64,000 nucleotides of DNA, taken from positions 10,602,001-10,666,000 of the forward strand of contig OZ234500.1 of assembly GCA_965153455.1 (NCBI GenBank). The letters are read 5' to 3'. The notes under the pieces are model-generated. The model was not told the origin of the DNA and made no database searches. It worked only from the letters and a program-made list of their open reading frames with translations. This document shows, one piece after another, positions 23,801-36,568 of the stretch (its first letter is position 1; each line of letters begins with the position of its first letter). Source of the stretch: Sphagnum compactum. Taxonomy: Eukaryota > Bryophyta > Sphagnopsida > Sphagnales. Position numbers and translations under genes: made by a program.

Positions 23801-26800
23801 CTGAGGAAAAGCTGAGGACTGAAATTCAGCGGCAGTCTGAGGCAAAGTGCCGGGCAGAAGCAAGCCGGGATGCCAAAACCAACTTCCTCTCAAGTATGAG
23901 GTTAGTTTACGAAGATCATAAGCTTTCTGGAGGTAGTCAGTGAATTTGGCTCATAATGGGCCATCTGGGAAGATCAGGATGTACTATGCATGTCATGCAT
24001 AGAGATACTTCTGCTTGAGTACTATGCATAGTGTGGTTTAGTTATTTTTCTTGAAACAATGCCTGTATTGGATGGGTGTTTTCATATGGATTTGAAAATG
24101 ACAGCCAAGTTTCTGTTGTCATCACCAATCTGCTTTTGAGTATTACAACTTGTGATGGTGTCTGACATGTTCTGCAGAGGGCTGATGATTGTTGTTTTGT
24201 GGGTCTTCATGACAGCCATGAGCTTAGGACACCGATGGCATGCATTATTGGGCTGTTGGATATGCTTCTGACTGAGAATCTCTCCCCAGAGCATAAAGGG
24301 AGTGTACGACAAATCCATCGCTGTGCCACATCACTTGTTTCACTCCTCAACTCTGCTCTTGATATTACCAAGGTAATCCTTCAATGACTCTACATACATG
24401 TCATAAGTTCTTGTGAAGTTCTGAACATCATTTGTCCTCGTAGCAATTTCTATTATGCATAAGATAGCATACTGATGCGTGCTCATATAGTCTAAGCAAT
24501 TGCTGGAGTCTACTCTGATCCTTCAAAGTGAGCACACACAGGTGGAGTCAGGGAAACTGGTGTTGGAGAAAGCCCCATTTGATCTGGAGGCAGAGCTTTC
24601 AGCACTCATGGATGTCTTTTCTGTGCAGTGTGACAATAAGGGCCTCTTCCTTGCTCTTCATCTGGCAGGTGACACACCATTGTTGTTCCTCTCCAGGTGT
24701 AGTGTGTTAATGGCTTTGTGTCCCAATCTACACTATGAATTTTTCTTTCAGAAGGAGTCTTGAGATGAAGTCCATTCCTCTTGATTTTTGGTTATATAAG
24801 GAGCCATATGGAGACAACCTTGTTGGATAAGAACAGTATGCTTTCTCATAACACTGAGCAATGGAAGGTTCTTGGGGTTGGGAGTGATGAGGAAAGGAAT
24901 TGGGTGAGTGGGTTCTAAAATGAATTGCTCCAATTGTTGCAGATGATGTTCCCAGGAATGTCATAGGAGACTCAGCGCGCATCATGCAGGTCTTTACCAA
25001 TTTAATAGGGAACAGCATCAAGTTCACCTCAAAAGGTCGGATCTTGGTACGGGGTCGATTGGCCAATCCTGAATCTAGTGGCCAGCACCGACGGACCTTC
25101 AGCTCATTTTCTCTTGAGAGGTTGAAGGATGCAGCTCTACCTGATGCAATTGTCATCGTCTTTGAAGTGGATGACACTGGACCAGGAATTGATCCAGGTG
25201 TGTATCTCTCATGTGTTTGCCATGGAACCATAGGATTACAAGGACGAGAGCTTTTCCTTACAGATTGATGCCACAATTGCAGCTTGCATAGTGAAAGAGT
25301 CAATGACAGGCTTTAATAGTACCAGAGTTGGCTGGCAATAACCAGAAGGGTAGGTGTCAATAAAGCTTGATGTGTATGTCACATCTCTTCCCAGTGAGGC
25401 TTAGTGGGCATGCTTTGCACTTTTGATGCAGTATATCACACCTCTCGTTTTTTCCAGATATCATTTTTCATATGCACATGCATTTGTCATGCTGAACTCA
25501 TTCTGATTAACTAGGATCAGAGGGGACATACACAAGGCAGCATGAGCTTGTAACAATTAGTGCTTTGATATAATGCAGCATTGTGGGAGAAGGTTTTTGA
25601 GAATTTTGTTCAAGGAGATGTCAGCACAACACGCACGTAAGTCACACCTGCCTTATCCTGAGTGGATAATCTCTAAGAGATTGAAGCTGTGGACACACTT
25701 GCAAGATGCCGAATTTGTGTTGTTGAGAAGCCTGGACTTTGGTGTTTGAATTTTAAATGGATCTTTGTTGGGCAAAGTTTTGACATGTTGCTAATACAAA
25801 TCCCAACTATGTTACATTCCATTTGCATGCAGACATGGTGGTACAGGATTGGGGCTTGGGATTGTACGCTCACTTGTTCAGTTGATGGGTGGAAAGATAA
25901 GGATTGTGGAGAAATCTGGGCCTGGTTCGCTTTTCCAGTTTACTGTTTGCTTTGACCGTCCATTGAAGTATGAGACTGTCCCCTTCAATCTTTCTCCATC
26001 ATTCCATGGAGCTGAGGTGGTACTTGCAATTCCAGATGGTGACTGTAGGGCAGTTGCTGCTCATTGGTTAGAAAACCAAAGTTTAATTGTACATCAAGTG
26101 GAGACATGGGAGCACATTTTATTACATCTGAGAACTCTAAATTGCACCTGTAAACATCATAAAAGAGATGGAGTGGAAGTATGTTATGATATGAAGAAAA
26201 GATCCAATTCTGACTGTCTCCAGCAACTTGCCCTGGGCTTAGAGTTCACCCAAAAGAGACCAAGCATGTATGACCTTTGGAAGAGTTGGAAGAACATTGG
26301 GACAAGATCACTCAATGGGTTTGCAAGACAACTCATGATCATTGACATAAGCCTTCTCCCAAGGGTTGTGAAGCAAAATGACTTGCAGGATTATCTCCAT
26401 GAATCAGGGTTTCTCACTGGTACTCGTACACGGTGCCTGGACACACTTGGACTTGAAAAGCCAGACTTGAATGAGCAGCGCACATTGAGGCAGAGGGATT
26501 TGCTGGTGGTCTGGATCACTGCTTCTAACACTCCAGAGCCTGTCAAGGCAGCCCTGCGCTCAGTCTGCAACTCTGTTTTAGTAAGAAGACCCTTGCATGC
26601 TGCAAGGTTGAAGGAACTGTTTCAACAAGTTGCTCAAGAAGGTGGGGATACCTTTCATATGTCAAAACTGGAAAAGCCAACAGTTATCCTTTCATCAAAT
26701 GTCATCCATTATGCAAAGCAGCAGGAATGGGATGATCCATATGATTGCAAAACAGAGTTGCCTTATGCTCCACTTACAAATTATGAACAGCAACTTCCTG

Positions 26801-27680
26801 GTCAACAACCCCCTGCTGCTACTGCTGAGGAAGATTCTTCACTAACTGCCTCAAAAGAGAATCTTGCCTCAGCAGTTGATTCTACTCCAGTGGTAGTATG
26901 CAAAAGTTCACAAAAGGAGCAGTTGACTCAGAGCTCACCATTTGTAAGCAGGACTGTGCCCAGAAACCGCAGAAGTAAAAAGAAACCAACTGGCAGCAAG
27001 GGTGTTGATTCACTATCTAAACCACTGGATAAACTCGAAATCTTGGTGGCTGAGGATAATCCTCTTCTACGGAAGTTGGCTGTGGCTATGTTGAGGAGGC
27101 TTGGTGCTGCAACTTATGAAGCTGCAAATGGCCAGGAAGCCTTGGAAGCTGTTATGTCCCGGGTGCAGGGTGGTGAGCGGTCTTTCCACTGTATCCTCAT
27201 GGATTGTCAGGTACATCACTCCTTGCAGCATGTGGATTCCGCTAACAATACCCAGGGTAGTTGAGGACTGTCAGTTGTGGAATGAATAGTTGTCTGCTTG
27301 CATATGCAATTTAAGCCTTAATGTGGGAAGCTGGACGCTCAGACTCAATCACAAGTTCATGTTTTTAGTCAACTCAATATCCTACACAAGCTCAAACTTG
27401 GGCTTCAATCTGCATGTTATGGAGCCCTTATTTCAGTTGTGAATTTTTGCAGATGCCAGTGATGGATGGGTATGAAGCATGCAAGGCACTGCGGGATATT
27501 GAGAATAAAGGGATGCAGCGCACATGCATAATTGCACTCACTGCAAATGCCATGGCTAGTGACGAGCAGAAGTGCTTGCATGCAGGCATGGATGCCTTCC
27601 TCACCAAACCCATCAACCAAGAATACATGGTTCAAATTATCCTTAGGACGGTATCATCTGATGCTCAGTCTGCTTGCTAA
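20820..27680 (+). CDS. HK1: AHK1/HK1-like hybrid sensor histidine kinase (11 exons)
   Basis: Exons: 20820-21083, 21814-22050, 22644-22971, 23132-23257, 23390-23900, 24216-24372, 24542-24668, 24943-25197, 25579-25636, 25833-27210, 27453-27680. All are GT-AG with matching phase and give 1222 aa, close to Arabidopsis AHK1. Membrane helix 1 is about 85-106 (VAVLVGLLTISTW). An extracytoplasmic sensor region of ~320 residues follows, then helix 2 about 427-451 and a coiled coil 452-485. The HisKA motif MSHELRTP has its phospho-His at 490. ATPase boxes: N box N603/N607, DDTGPGI 660-666, G2 HGGTGLGLG 689-697. A long linker 730-1088 looks partly receiver-like and has a basic Ser-rich end. The true receiver is 1089-1222 with ED 1095-1096, phospho-Asp 1145 (LMDCQMPVMDG), Thr1177 and Lys1199. 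It should autophosphorylate on His, move the phosphate to its receiver Asp and pass it to Hpt proteins; AHK1 members sense osmotic stress. The start ATG is the weakest point. Confidence 0.9.
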
Positions 27681-30544
27681 ACATTTTTTTCCTAGTCAAG
27701 CACAATTATTGAACACTATTAGAGTCTAGTTTTACCCTAGATATGATTTTGTATTTTCGACAACTTTTTGGGACTAATCTCCTTGTGAAAACAACCTGGA
27801 CCCCCCTGTAAGCATTTCCATCATCGAACTTTCAGAGCTTTGTAGATGCAGCTTTTAAAAGATTTCCAGGGTGGGTTAATAAGCCAGTCCCATCTCCATG
27901 GCATGCATTCAATGCCATCAAAGATTTGTAAGATGCTGTTGTGTGTTGTGAGACAATAGCTTTATAGTCACTGATCAAGGTGCAGGTCAGCCTCAGAACT
28001 TTGTAAAGTAGTAATCCATTTGTTAGCTGAGAAGTAATGTGCATAACAACTGGCGGCACTGTTGGTCTATAGTTCTAGGGAACAGAGATGGAAGGTGTAC
28101 AATATGTTGGGGCTCTGCCCACCTTGAGTTATTGAAGTTATTGTCATAATGCATTGAGTTGCATTGTTTCCAATCCTAAATCAGAGACTAGAAGCATCTG
28201 AGTTGCCATCCTTGTAGTCCATTTATATTGAAATCACACTAGCCCTGCAGGATTTATAAGTTATGAATCTGGGTGTCCCTCCAAGTTTGCTCCAATCAGC
28301 TCAGCACCCTGGCAAGTGTCAGTGAGTTTGGGTGCATAATGGTTTGGGGTTTTTGCTCCTTCACAGGTTGCCTTCCAAATGGCATTCTGTGCTTGCTTTG
28401 AGGTTACCAAACTTAAAATTAGCAACTCTTCTCTGCACATTAATGTGTACATCATTTCCTTCTTATTGTGAGGGTAATGAAATGACCACCAGAACAGAGT
28501 AATCTATGCTCAGTTGGTTTGCTGGGTGAAATTTTGATATATTGGGTTCTCTGACTTATTTCTTGCTCTGTTTGATTTCCTGTTTTGGCTAGCTAGTACC
28601 AAAATCAGCAATGATCTTGAGATAAGCTAAACTGTGGGATGGGTCAATGGAGATGCACTTATGTCTCATGAACTGAGGTGAGCATCAGGGTTGCGTAAGT
28701 TTGACCCTTTGACCTTGAGAATATACATAGCTGACTTAGGTCCAGCTGGGCTTTTCCCATTTTTCAAGGACTCATAGGGCTAACTGATGAAGTGGCAAGA
28801 ACCCTCCATTTTACCATAAGGATCTGTTAAGTCATTCAGAATCCAGTCTCAATACAGTCTGACATTATCGTTATTCAAAGTGTTGCACGTCGAAGCAACT
28901 GCATCTTTAGCAAATTGTAGTAGTACATTGTCAGCCTTCAGTGCCCTACTGCCTGCAGCTGGACTGGCACAAGAACATTGCACATGAACAAGATCTGCTT
29001 CAAATTGGGTGCAAATTTTGTTTTGCTTCATGTACAAAGGAAAGGGTAAGAGAAACAAATTTTGCCAACTTACCCACTTGTATCTAGTATCTACTCTATG
29101 CCACGGAGGGGTTGTGGAAACGGCAGCTCACTCCCCCTTCTCTGACATACATCAATTGTATGTACCTATCTAGAAGCACATGAGTAGGGTAAAACCCCAG
29201 TGCAGGGGCATCCCCAAAAATAAGGGGCCTAGAATGATGTGGTAGCCAAGTCTTGCCCCCACACTTCAGGAATGTCCCAGACTTTAACCATCATAAACCA
29301 CTAGACAAAGGTCATCAAGAACCTAACATACATAGATTATGAGGCATAGGAGGAGAAGGGTTCTTACTTTTAAAGAGTGCAAGGTATCTTATGCCTACTT
29401 ACACCTATGAGTAAGCATAAGATTTCTCTCTCTTAAGGAGTAGGCATAATATCACTCCTCTTTTCAAGAAGGGGCATTCATGGAAATAAGGAGCCCTCCA
29501 AACACACTAGGATATTTCTCCAAATACTTTGCATGCTATAGAGTATTAATGTTGTGTCTATTTGTTCTTGCATATGCTCCTCTCTTTCATCTAGGAATAA
29601 TGGAGTAAAAATCAGTGAAGGCAGAGAAATTTATACCATACTTGCCATGGATGGATAAGGTCAATTTTATTTAGAATAGATTTAAGGTTATGACATTAAT
29701 CCAAAAACACCCACTGCAAAAATATGGATAAATTTCACTAATTGAATTTTATTCACCCTTGGGTTGGGTTTTATGTTCCTGTTAAAAAATATGCAAACAC
29801 ATGCTTCCACAGTTTGGAAATCATCATGCTGATGGGGATTACCACTACATCTAAGTCACTAACAGCTTATGAAAAAAGGAGCACACTAGTAGCCTGACAA
29901 AGCAAGACAGATAAATCAGCTGCATTGAAGTTCAAGGGTTTCTCTTTAAGTCTGAAATAGGATGACAACATCCTACATGCAGGATGTGGTGGCTTCCAAC
30001 TTAAATCCCAAGAATTCCAACTAGATATCTGAATTCCAATCAAACTTCTGACCCTCAACTCAAATCATCACCACCCACAATCCCTGAAGTGAAAATGAGG
30101 TTGAAAATTCAAGCCTTACACAAACTGCATAGAGCAGACAGAAAACTGCCTTCTCAAATTGGAGCCTATCAAGGATTACAAATAGTTGCATCTGCCTTGG
30201 CTCCACAAATTTTGAAACTAAAAAGGATGAAAGTTAAAAATTTATTGCTGTATTGAAATGCAGCAGTAAATGCATCTGGATATCTCAAACTTCTCTAGTG
30301 TGGCTACACTGTATATTAGAGCATTGGCCACTACTTTCCAATGTTGCCTTTGTTAAATTGACCTCTATTTCGATGAGCAATGTAGCACACAGCCTGCCAT
30401 GAATGAGAGTCAAAAGCCAACCTGGGTGGGCCTTGATATTGACAGAGCTCAAGTTATGGATATTTTGCTCCCTCTCCTTTCCATGATCTGGGTGTGCTGA
30501 AAAGGAAAACTATGAAGAAGAGGATAGAACTCACTGGTCTAAAA
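27681..30544. other. Convergent 3' flank between kinase and glycosyltransferase
   Basis: The two genes end toward each other, so both 3' UTRs and terminators lie here. The sequence is less AT-rich than the 5-10 kb region. Short frames on both strands show no family motif. No RNA gene recognised. Confidence 0.5.
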
Positions 30545-33500
30545 TTATGACTCGAATGAAAGGAGGCACAGGCGTGGAGCCCTCCAGTAGACTCTTTGAT
30601 GCCGCTTCATCTGTAAAGGCATTTCTTTGAACCGCTTCCAATCCTCCTTTACAAGTCGGAGATCTTGGAGCTTGCGCTGAAGCCCTGTGCAGCAGTTTGC
30701 ATGCATTGTGCACACACTCTCTAAATCCCTACTCACCTGTTGAATCAACACACAGAGATGTAACCATGAGTGCCTGATTACCATAGGCTTGTGACAGATT
30801 TTGGCACAGTGTGTTGCATCCAGTCACACCAGACACAATAAATCACATCTTTTCATTATCTATAAGGACAGCTTGTATTGGAACAACCATTACAATGACA
30901 AACAAACAGACAAAACAGAAGGAGCAGTAAATCACAACAAACCAATATAAGTGCCTCACAATCAACTCGCCAGTAATGCATGGAACTAAAAAATATTCAA
31001 AACCTAAACAGAACTAAAACCTATGCAAAGGATTATCCTGCAATAGGGCATAAGGCAACATATGATCAGAGATCAGGCAAGAGTGTGACTTAGCTCATGT
31101 TCACCTTCATATGTAGCTATAATCTTACTGCTAATGGTCCTCAATTGGGATACTTCCTCAGGTGTTCAGCCCACACATGAAGAAAACTATGACTCCTACC
31201 TTTGGGAGAACCAAATCATGGGAGGTAACAATACAAGAGGTGCTAAAAATGCTTCAAATCATGGAATACATGCTTATGAGAACATCCAGTAAACTGTGGT
31301 ATAATCCATGCACATCAGTGGCATCATAGGATAATGGCAGATGACTCAAATACACAGTGAGAAACTGACACCCCTTTGACAGTGGCAGCAGTCACTCAAT
31401 GGTTGAGCAGAAAGAATTCAATAGGTTTAAGTTTAGGAATCTGACCTAACACTGAACAACCTTCAGGCATAAGTGGGACAGAACATTGTCCATCTCTTTT
31501 TTACTGATAGCAAGTGAACACTCTCACACAAGATTCAGAAAAAGAGCCAAACTTACATCCACCATAATATCAAAGCTGTGGTACTTCTGTCATTCATTAC
31601 TGCAAAGAATGGTAGCTGTTTACCTCACAAAAACCCCCAAAATAGAGGGTGTCCAAAAACTGAAGTTCCAGCCCAATATCCACAAAATCTTGATCAAATT
31701 TTATCTCATTCAGCACATCTTGGTCATGCAAACCTGGATGATCCTCCCTTGACATATACCAATACTTGTAAAAGTCAATGCTGCGATTGTTGGATCGTGC
31801 ATAGACAAAACCCCCATTGGGCCGATTTTCCAAGTCCTCAGGAATCCCAGTGTATTTGTCACATGCAATTTGCAAATCTGCAGTTTTGTCAAACCGAGGA
31901 AAGGGATCACGAAACCACATAATATCTGCATCCTGCATTCAAATCCCAATGATCCACAGTCAGAGAAGATCAAAAACTGACCAGAGAGATAATAGAACAT
32001 TTTTGATAACACAGTGGCATCACAAGGAGCTATTTCCCAACTTATTCCCAAGTGCCATTTTTCACAGCATGCCGAGCTGCAGTTCCCAGATCGGGAATCA
32101 GACTAGGGGTCGGCAGTAGGAATGGCAGGTTTGCTCCCTTCACACAAATCTCCTTTTACATTCCAAATGAGAAAAAACTGGCTCCAAGTACAGCTGCAGG
32201 AACATGTACCAGCATCTATCTGTAATCCATACAGAGCCCCATGGTGGAGGCAAGAGTTCAATTGTTACATCAGCTGGAAAGAAAAGATCTGTTCTTTTTC
32301 CTGGATACAGAGGTCGGGTTCCAATATGACAGTACTACTTCTGCTCTGTCTCTTTGGATATAATAACAACCCCAAGAGATCCCTTTCTGCCTCTATTATT
32401 GATCCTCATTTCTTTGATATGGAAGTCAATATCATGTGATTACATGGAGTCAAAGACACTGTTGGATATGCACAATGTGGCTCACCGAAAAGACAAAGTT
32501 GTAGCCCATCTCCAAAACATATCTCAAAAACTCAATCCTCCTCCACATCATCTTTAAGTAGTCCTCTGTCATAAAAAACTTGTCTGCAGCAAAATCAACC
32601 CCTTCTGTGGTCAACATGAAGCATGCTGTATGTAGCTCAGTACATCGATCATATGCCACTTGGTCCAATGCAATGATCACCAAGTGTTTAAGAAGATATT
32701 TGATCCCATCTCCCTGCTCAAAGCTGTCCAGAAAGAGATCAACCATTGTATTTGGCTGTGCCCAGGCTGCGTTCAATGTTGTCAAGATCACTGTTCTATC
32801 ATGCATGGAAGCCCTTGCTAGTACCTTATCCAAACCAGGAAACTCCTCTTTACTCTGGAGAGTTCAAAATACACAGACAAAGAGGTCATACATGTTAGAA
32901 TCTGGCACATAATGCAGTCAGATGGCATATGTAACCACATCCACTGGGTCTGGGCAAGCATAGATCCATGGACAAAAAGAGAAGAAGCACCAGGGTGAAA
33001 CTACATAGATCACTATGGTAGTAGCTACAACTGTAAGGTTCTATGTATACTGCTTTGGTGTGAATGCACTTTTTTTTCTCACAAGAACACAGTGATGAGC
33101 AACAAGAGTCAAGGAAGAATTTCATGTCCCAGATCCCTTGCAACAATGTGTGTCATGCAGCTGAGGGCAACACTAACACTCTCAATTGCAACTCCATGGT
33201 AGTAGTCACCATTGTTTCCCACATGTTCAGGTTGGATTATCCCTTAGGTCTGACCTAGGTTTTACCAGAATTACATTGGTGCAACATCCCTCTTGAATTT
33301 CCCCATCTTCTTCATTCTGCCCATCATCACTACTTGCATTCATTCAAGATTGCATCAAAATTATAGACACTCCAAACTGCTTGATTTTACATGATCATCC
33401 CAACGTCAAATCAAGCATCACAAGCCAATGCTGGTAAAACTTGTGTGGCGATTGCTCCAAACAAAAGTAGTGCCCCACTTAAGATTAAGAAAACCTCCCA

Positions 33501-34019
33501 TATTGATTCAAGATGATCTTTGTTTCCTTCTAAGAAACCCTACCACATCAATTTGAGATGTTTTTCTTTCCTTCTATGTATGTATGTATGGTATGACCCA
33601 GCCAGAGAAAGAGGAATACTACTCATCCAAAAAGCACAAAGGAAAACTGGCAGCATTAAAAAAATACCCAATGCTCAGCTAAACCTGCCCTATGGAGAGC
33701 ACTCTCCCTGGTTCAAAGCTCAATGGACACAAGAAACCAGCCAGTCGAATGTGGAACAAATAAGAAGAAACAACCACCCCCCAAAAAAAGAAGAAGAAGA
33801 AGAAAAGAACTACTTTACCAGTTTCAAGGTCTCCCTCCAAGGCGGCTGTCGTCTGGGTCCGTCCTCCTTGCCCAAAAGCAACTGAAATCTTCGTGAAAAC
33901 TCGTACTGAAATCGGTAAGCAGCAGGCTTCTGCTGCATGATTATCCAAGGTAACCCTACCAAGGTTGCCATTACAGCAAACACTATCAATTCTCGCAGCC
34001 TCCTTTTATGCAAAGTCAT
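30545..34019 (-). CDS. DUF271/GT77-type nucleotide-diphospho-sugar transferase (four exons)
   Basis: Exons on the minus strand: 34019-33819, 32854-32486, 31932-31624, 30736-30545. All junctions are phase 0 with GT-AG ends, giving 356 aa. Residues 8-28 (LRELIVFAVMATLVGLPWIIM region) form a signal anchor after a short basic tail, as in type II Golgi proteins. The catalytic domain includes TVILTTLNAAWAQPN (about 88-102), FFMTEDYLKMMWRR (about 160-173), the metal/nucleotide-sugar DxD motif DADIMWF (191-197), NGGF (229-232), the HDQD block (259-262) and FGGFCE (288-293). The C-terminal CTMHANCC (about 302-309) is the Cys-rich close of PF03407. Family members transfer sugars such as arabinose, xylose or galactose to wall polysaccharides or glycoproteins; the donor cannot be told from sequence. 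All key motifs are intact. Confidence 0.9.
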
Positions 34020-34490
34020 TTGATGACGATGACGATCCTCTTATCTTGATCGAGCTAACGTACTACTAATTCCCACAACTCCCCCTCTTCCTTCTCTTCC
34101 CTCTCTCCTCCCTTCCCTACAGTTCTACCACCACCATCACCCATCACGCATCACCCATCACTCCTTTCCAAGGACTACTCCACTCCCCCTTCCAGATCCA
34201 CAACATCGCCTACCTACTTGCACTCCCTTTTCCTCCTCCTGTCTTTCCGTCATCCAGTGCGCCCCCGGGCCGAGCTAACAAGACAGCCAAACTCTAACAC
34301 TGCAGCTTAGGTATGAAATTTTGCTAAAACCCAGCCGCCCACGACGAACAACAAGAAGACACATCCACATGACTTTGATGGAGTATATATAAATGTATGA
34401 ATGTATATTCGCACGAACCCAAAACTCTGAAAAGCTCTGCTTGGTACGGAGATTAGATCCTTTCAACCAAGACTAGCAACAAAAATGTTT
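34020..34490 (-). promoter_or_regulatory. Promoter and leader region of the glycosyltransferase gene
   Basis: Directly upstream of the start codon (to the right). The + strand is C/T-rich with CTCCCTCC-like runs at about 34080-34200, so the transcript leader would be G/A-rich. TATATATAAAT at about 34384-34394 may be a TATA box on either strand. Confidence 0.4.
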
Positions 34491-34606
34491 CCTAGTACCA
34501 ACAATGCAAGACACGAAAGATACCATCCGCGAGATCGCTTTTTTGTTGCCTAGTACCAACAATGCAAGACACGAAAGATACCATCCGAGAGATCTCTCTC
34601 TCTCTC
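34491..34606. repeat. 58-bp tandem duplication upstream of the glycosyltransferase
   Basis: Two nearly identical units begin CCTAGTACCAACAATGCAAG at 34491 and 34549, 58 bp apart. The second unit runs into a (TC)n tract at about 34594-34615. Confidence 0.88.
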
Positions 34607-35162
34607 TTTCTCTCCTGTGTGTGGGTTTGGCGCAGGGCAATGTGTATGCAAGATTGTTGAGAGAGAGCAGAGACAGAGACAGAGACAGAGAGAGAGGATG
34701 AAGTGGTGGTTGTTTGTCTGGTGGCTCTGTGCATAGCGAAGAAACTCCTTTGCTTGAGTGTAGGATTTCAGACCCGCTTTACACTAGGAATCAGGGCCAA
34801 TGTTCAACCCAAATCCAGCATTCCTATTGGTGCAAAAGTTGAAATCAGCCCCAAGGGCTTCACACTAGGAGTCAAGGCTGAACTAGAAAAAAAGAATCTT
34901 TTTCAATCTGCCCAAAGTTGCTAATTCAAAGTGATGAATTTTCACCCAAAAAACAGTCACTGGTCCAGCCTTGCATATTGTTCAAAGGGTAAAGTTCAAG
35001 GCTATTTTGCTTTACTCACATACTAGTTTGAACCCCGTGCCTAATGCACAGGTGTGTTATTTCAACAATGTTTGGTTCATGCTTTAGTTTTTTTTTTAAA
35101 CTTTTATCTTTTTTTATTTTTTATATAGAATGGGCTCGCAGCTGATGGCTTTATCGAGAGTA
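34607..35162. other. Intergenic sequence with microsatellites
   Basis: An AGAGAC/AGAGAG tract lies at about 34660-34697. A 73-codon frame at 34703-34924 contains a short internal repeat (FTLGIRA / FTLGVKA) but matches no family I know, so it is not called as a gene. Confidence 0.4.
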
Positions 35163-35285
35163 GTGTTGTGCGGGTATTGATTTTAAACAGAACACATGAG
35201 AATAGGGTTGTGCGGGTATTGATTTTAAAGAGAACACATGAGAATTGTGTTGTGCGGGTATTGATTTTAAAGAGAACGAACACAT
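35163..35285. repeat. 42-bp minisatellite, three units
   Basis: The word GTTGTGCGGGTATTGATTTT begins at 35165, 35207 and 35249, an exact 42-bp period. The last unit is cut short by an inserted GAAC. Confidence 0.88.
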
Positions 35286-36510
35286 GCGGTCCTGTGTATT
35301 ATCTGTTTTATAACTTTGATTACCCTTTTCGGATGAGGTTGTGAAGGACACAAAGAATATTTGTTTTTTAGTCTTTCAAAAAATATTTCAAAACTTTTGG
35401 GTACGGTTCAATTTATTTTTCCTATCTCATAGTGGTTATCGAGTATAGGGTTTAGGGTTGTTGAAGTGAATGTGATTTCAAGTACGGTTAGGATTAAGAT
35501 TTTAAAAGTTTTTATTTGATTCAAATTGACATGGATTCTATCATAAGCTTTCTTATGCATCACACATTGTCACAAAAAATTTTAAAACAATAAAAATATA
35601 TTTAAATACATATTATATATACGCATAACACAAGGTATATTTGTAAAAAAAAAAGATATAAAAGCTCTTATCTATAGTAAAAAATCTTAGCATCCTATGA
35701 TCATCTCTGGTAATGACTTGTTATTCAAAGTTATAATTGAAATCACTTTGAATTTTACAAAATATTTCCCCATAAACATCTTTTGGGCACCAGCATAATC
35801 CCATCAAATAGTGTTCCAAGATAATTCCAACCTTTAGAGCATAAAAACCAATACGCATATTGTTGCAAATTTGTGGACGTCTTGGTTATACATTAAAGTA
35901 ACCCTATTTTTGCGCCCTTTTCATATTGATTTTCACCTTTAAATGTTATTTAATCACAAAAAAAAGGCAAAGAAAAATAGGTTTCTCATAAAAGAGAATG
36001 AAAAGTAGCAATTTTTTTATTGCACAACATTCACAATGGTGACAACAAAAATGAAAGTAAAATCAAATTAAAGTTGAAACTCAATTTACAACCAACCCAA
36101 GGGAAGAGTGAGTTTCATTGTCATTGTGGCTCATGTGCTTGGTCCTCCACTTATTTTTCATCCAACATAACTTTTTGAATTTGGTTTTCCATTTGACTTT
36201 CCTTACCTATCAATCGTGTAACCCTCATGTGAATGGATGAAGCAAAAATTATGATTTGCATAGGTAGGGCTTGAACCTTTGAACAATAGTTTATGTTTAG
36301 TAATCAGCTACAATTAACCAGCACCCACCAACACACCATCCACCGGATGCCCGCTATTACTCAATTGTGAATGAACTTCAACTGAGTTAATATTTGGTTT
36401 AACCTTAGTAACCAATTCTGAGGATATAAGTCTCATATATAAGTAGATAGGTAAGAAAATAGGTAAACATTAAGTAAGCAGATGGTTTATACGTAGGAAA
36501 GGGTTGTTTT
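35286..36510. other. AT-rich intergenic sequence
   Basis: No gene or RNA recognised. Confidence 0.45.
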
Positions 36511-36568
36511 TACTACCTACCTAATAACAACCTGCTCGTGGGTCCTGTGGGTTGTTAGTAGGTAGGTG
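36511..36568. repeat. Short hairpin with 17-bp stem
   Basis: CCTACCTAATAACAACC (about 36516-36532) pairs with GGTTGTTAGTAGGTAGG (about 36550-36566) with one mismatch across a ~17-bp loop. It lies in a stretch with further ACC/GGT-rich inverted words to about 36730, possibly the end of a foldback element. Confidence 0.6.

Noticed and set aside
24728-25303. 191-codon minus-strand frame
   Set aside because: Antisense of kinase exon 8 and its introns.
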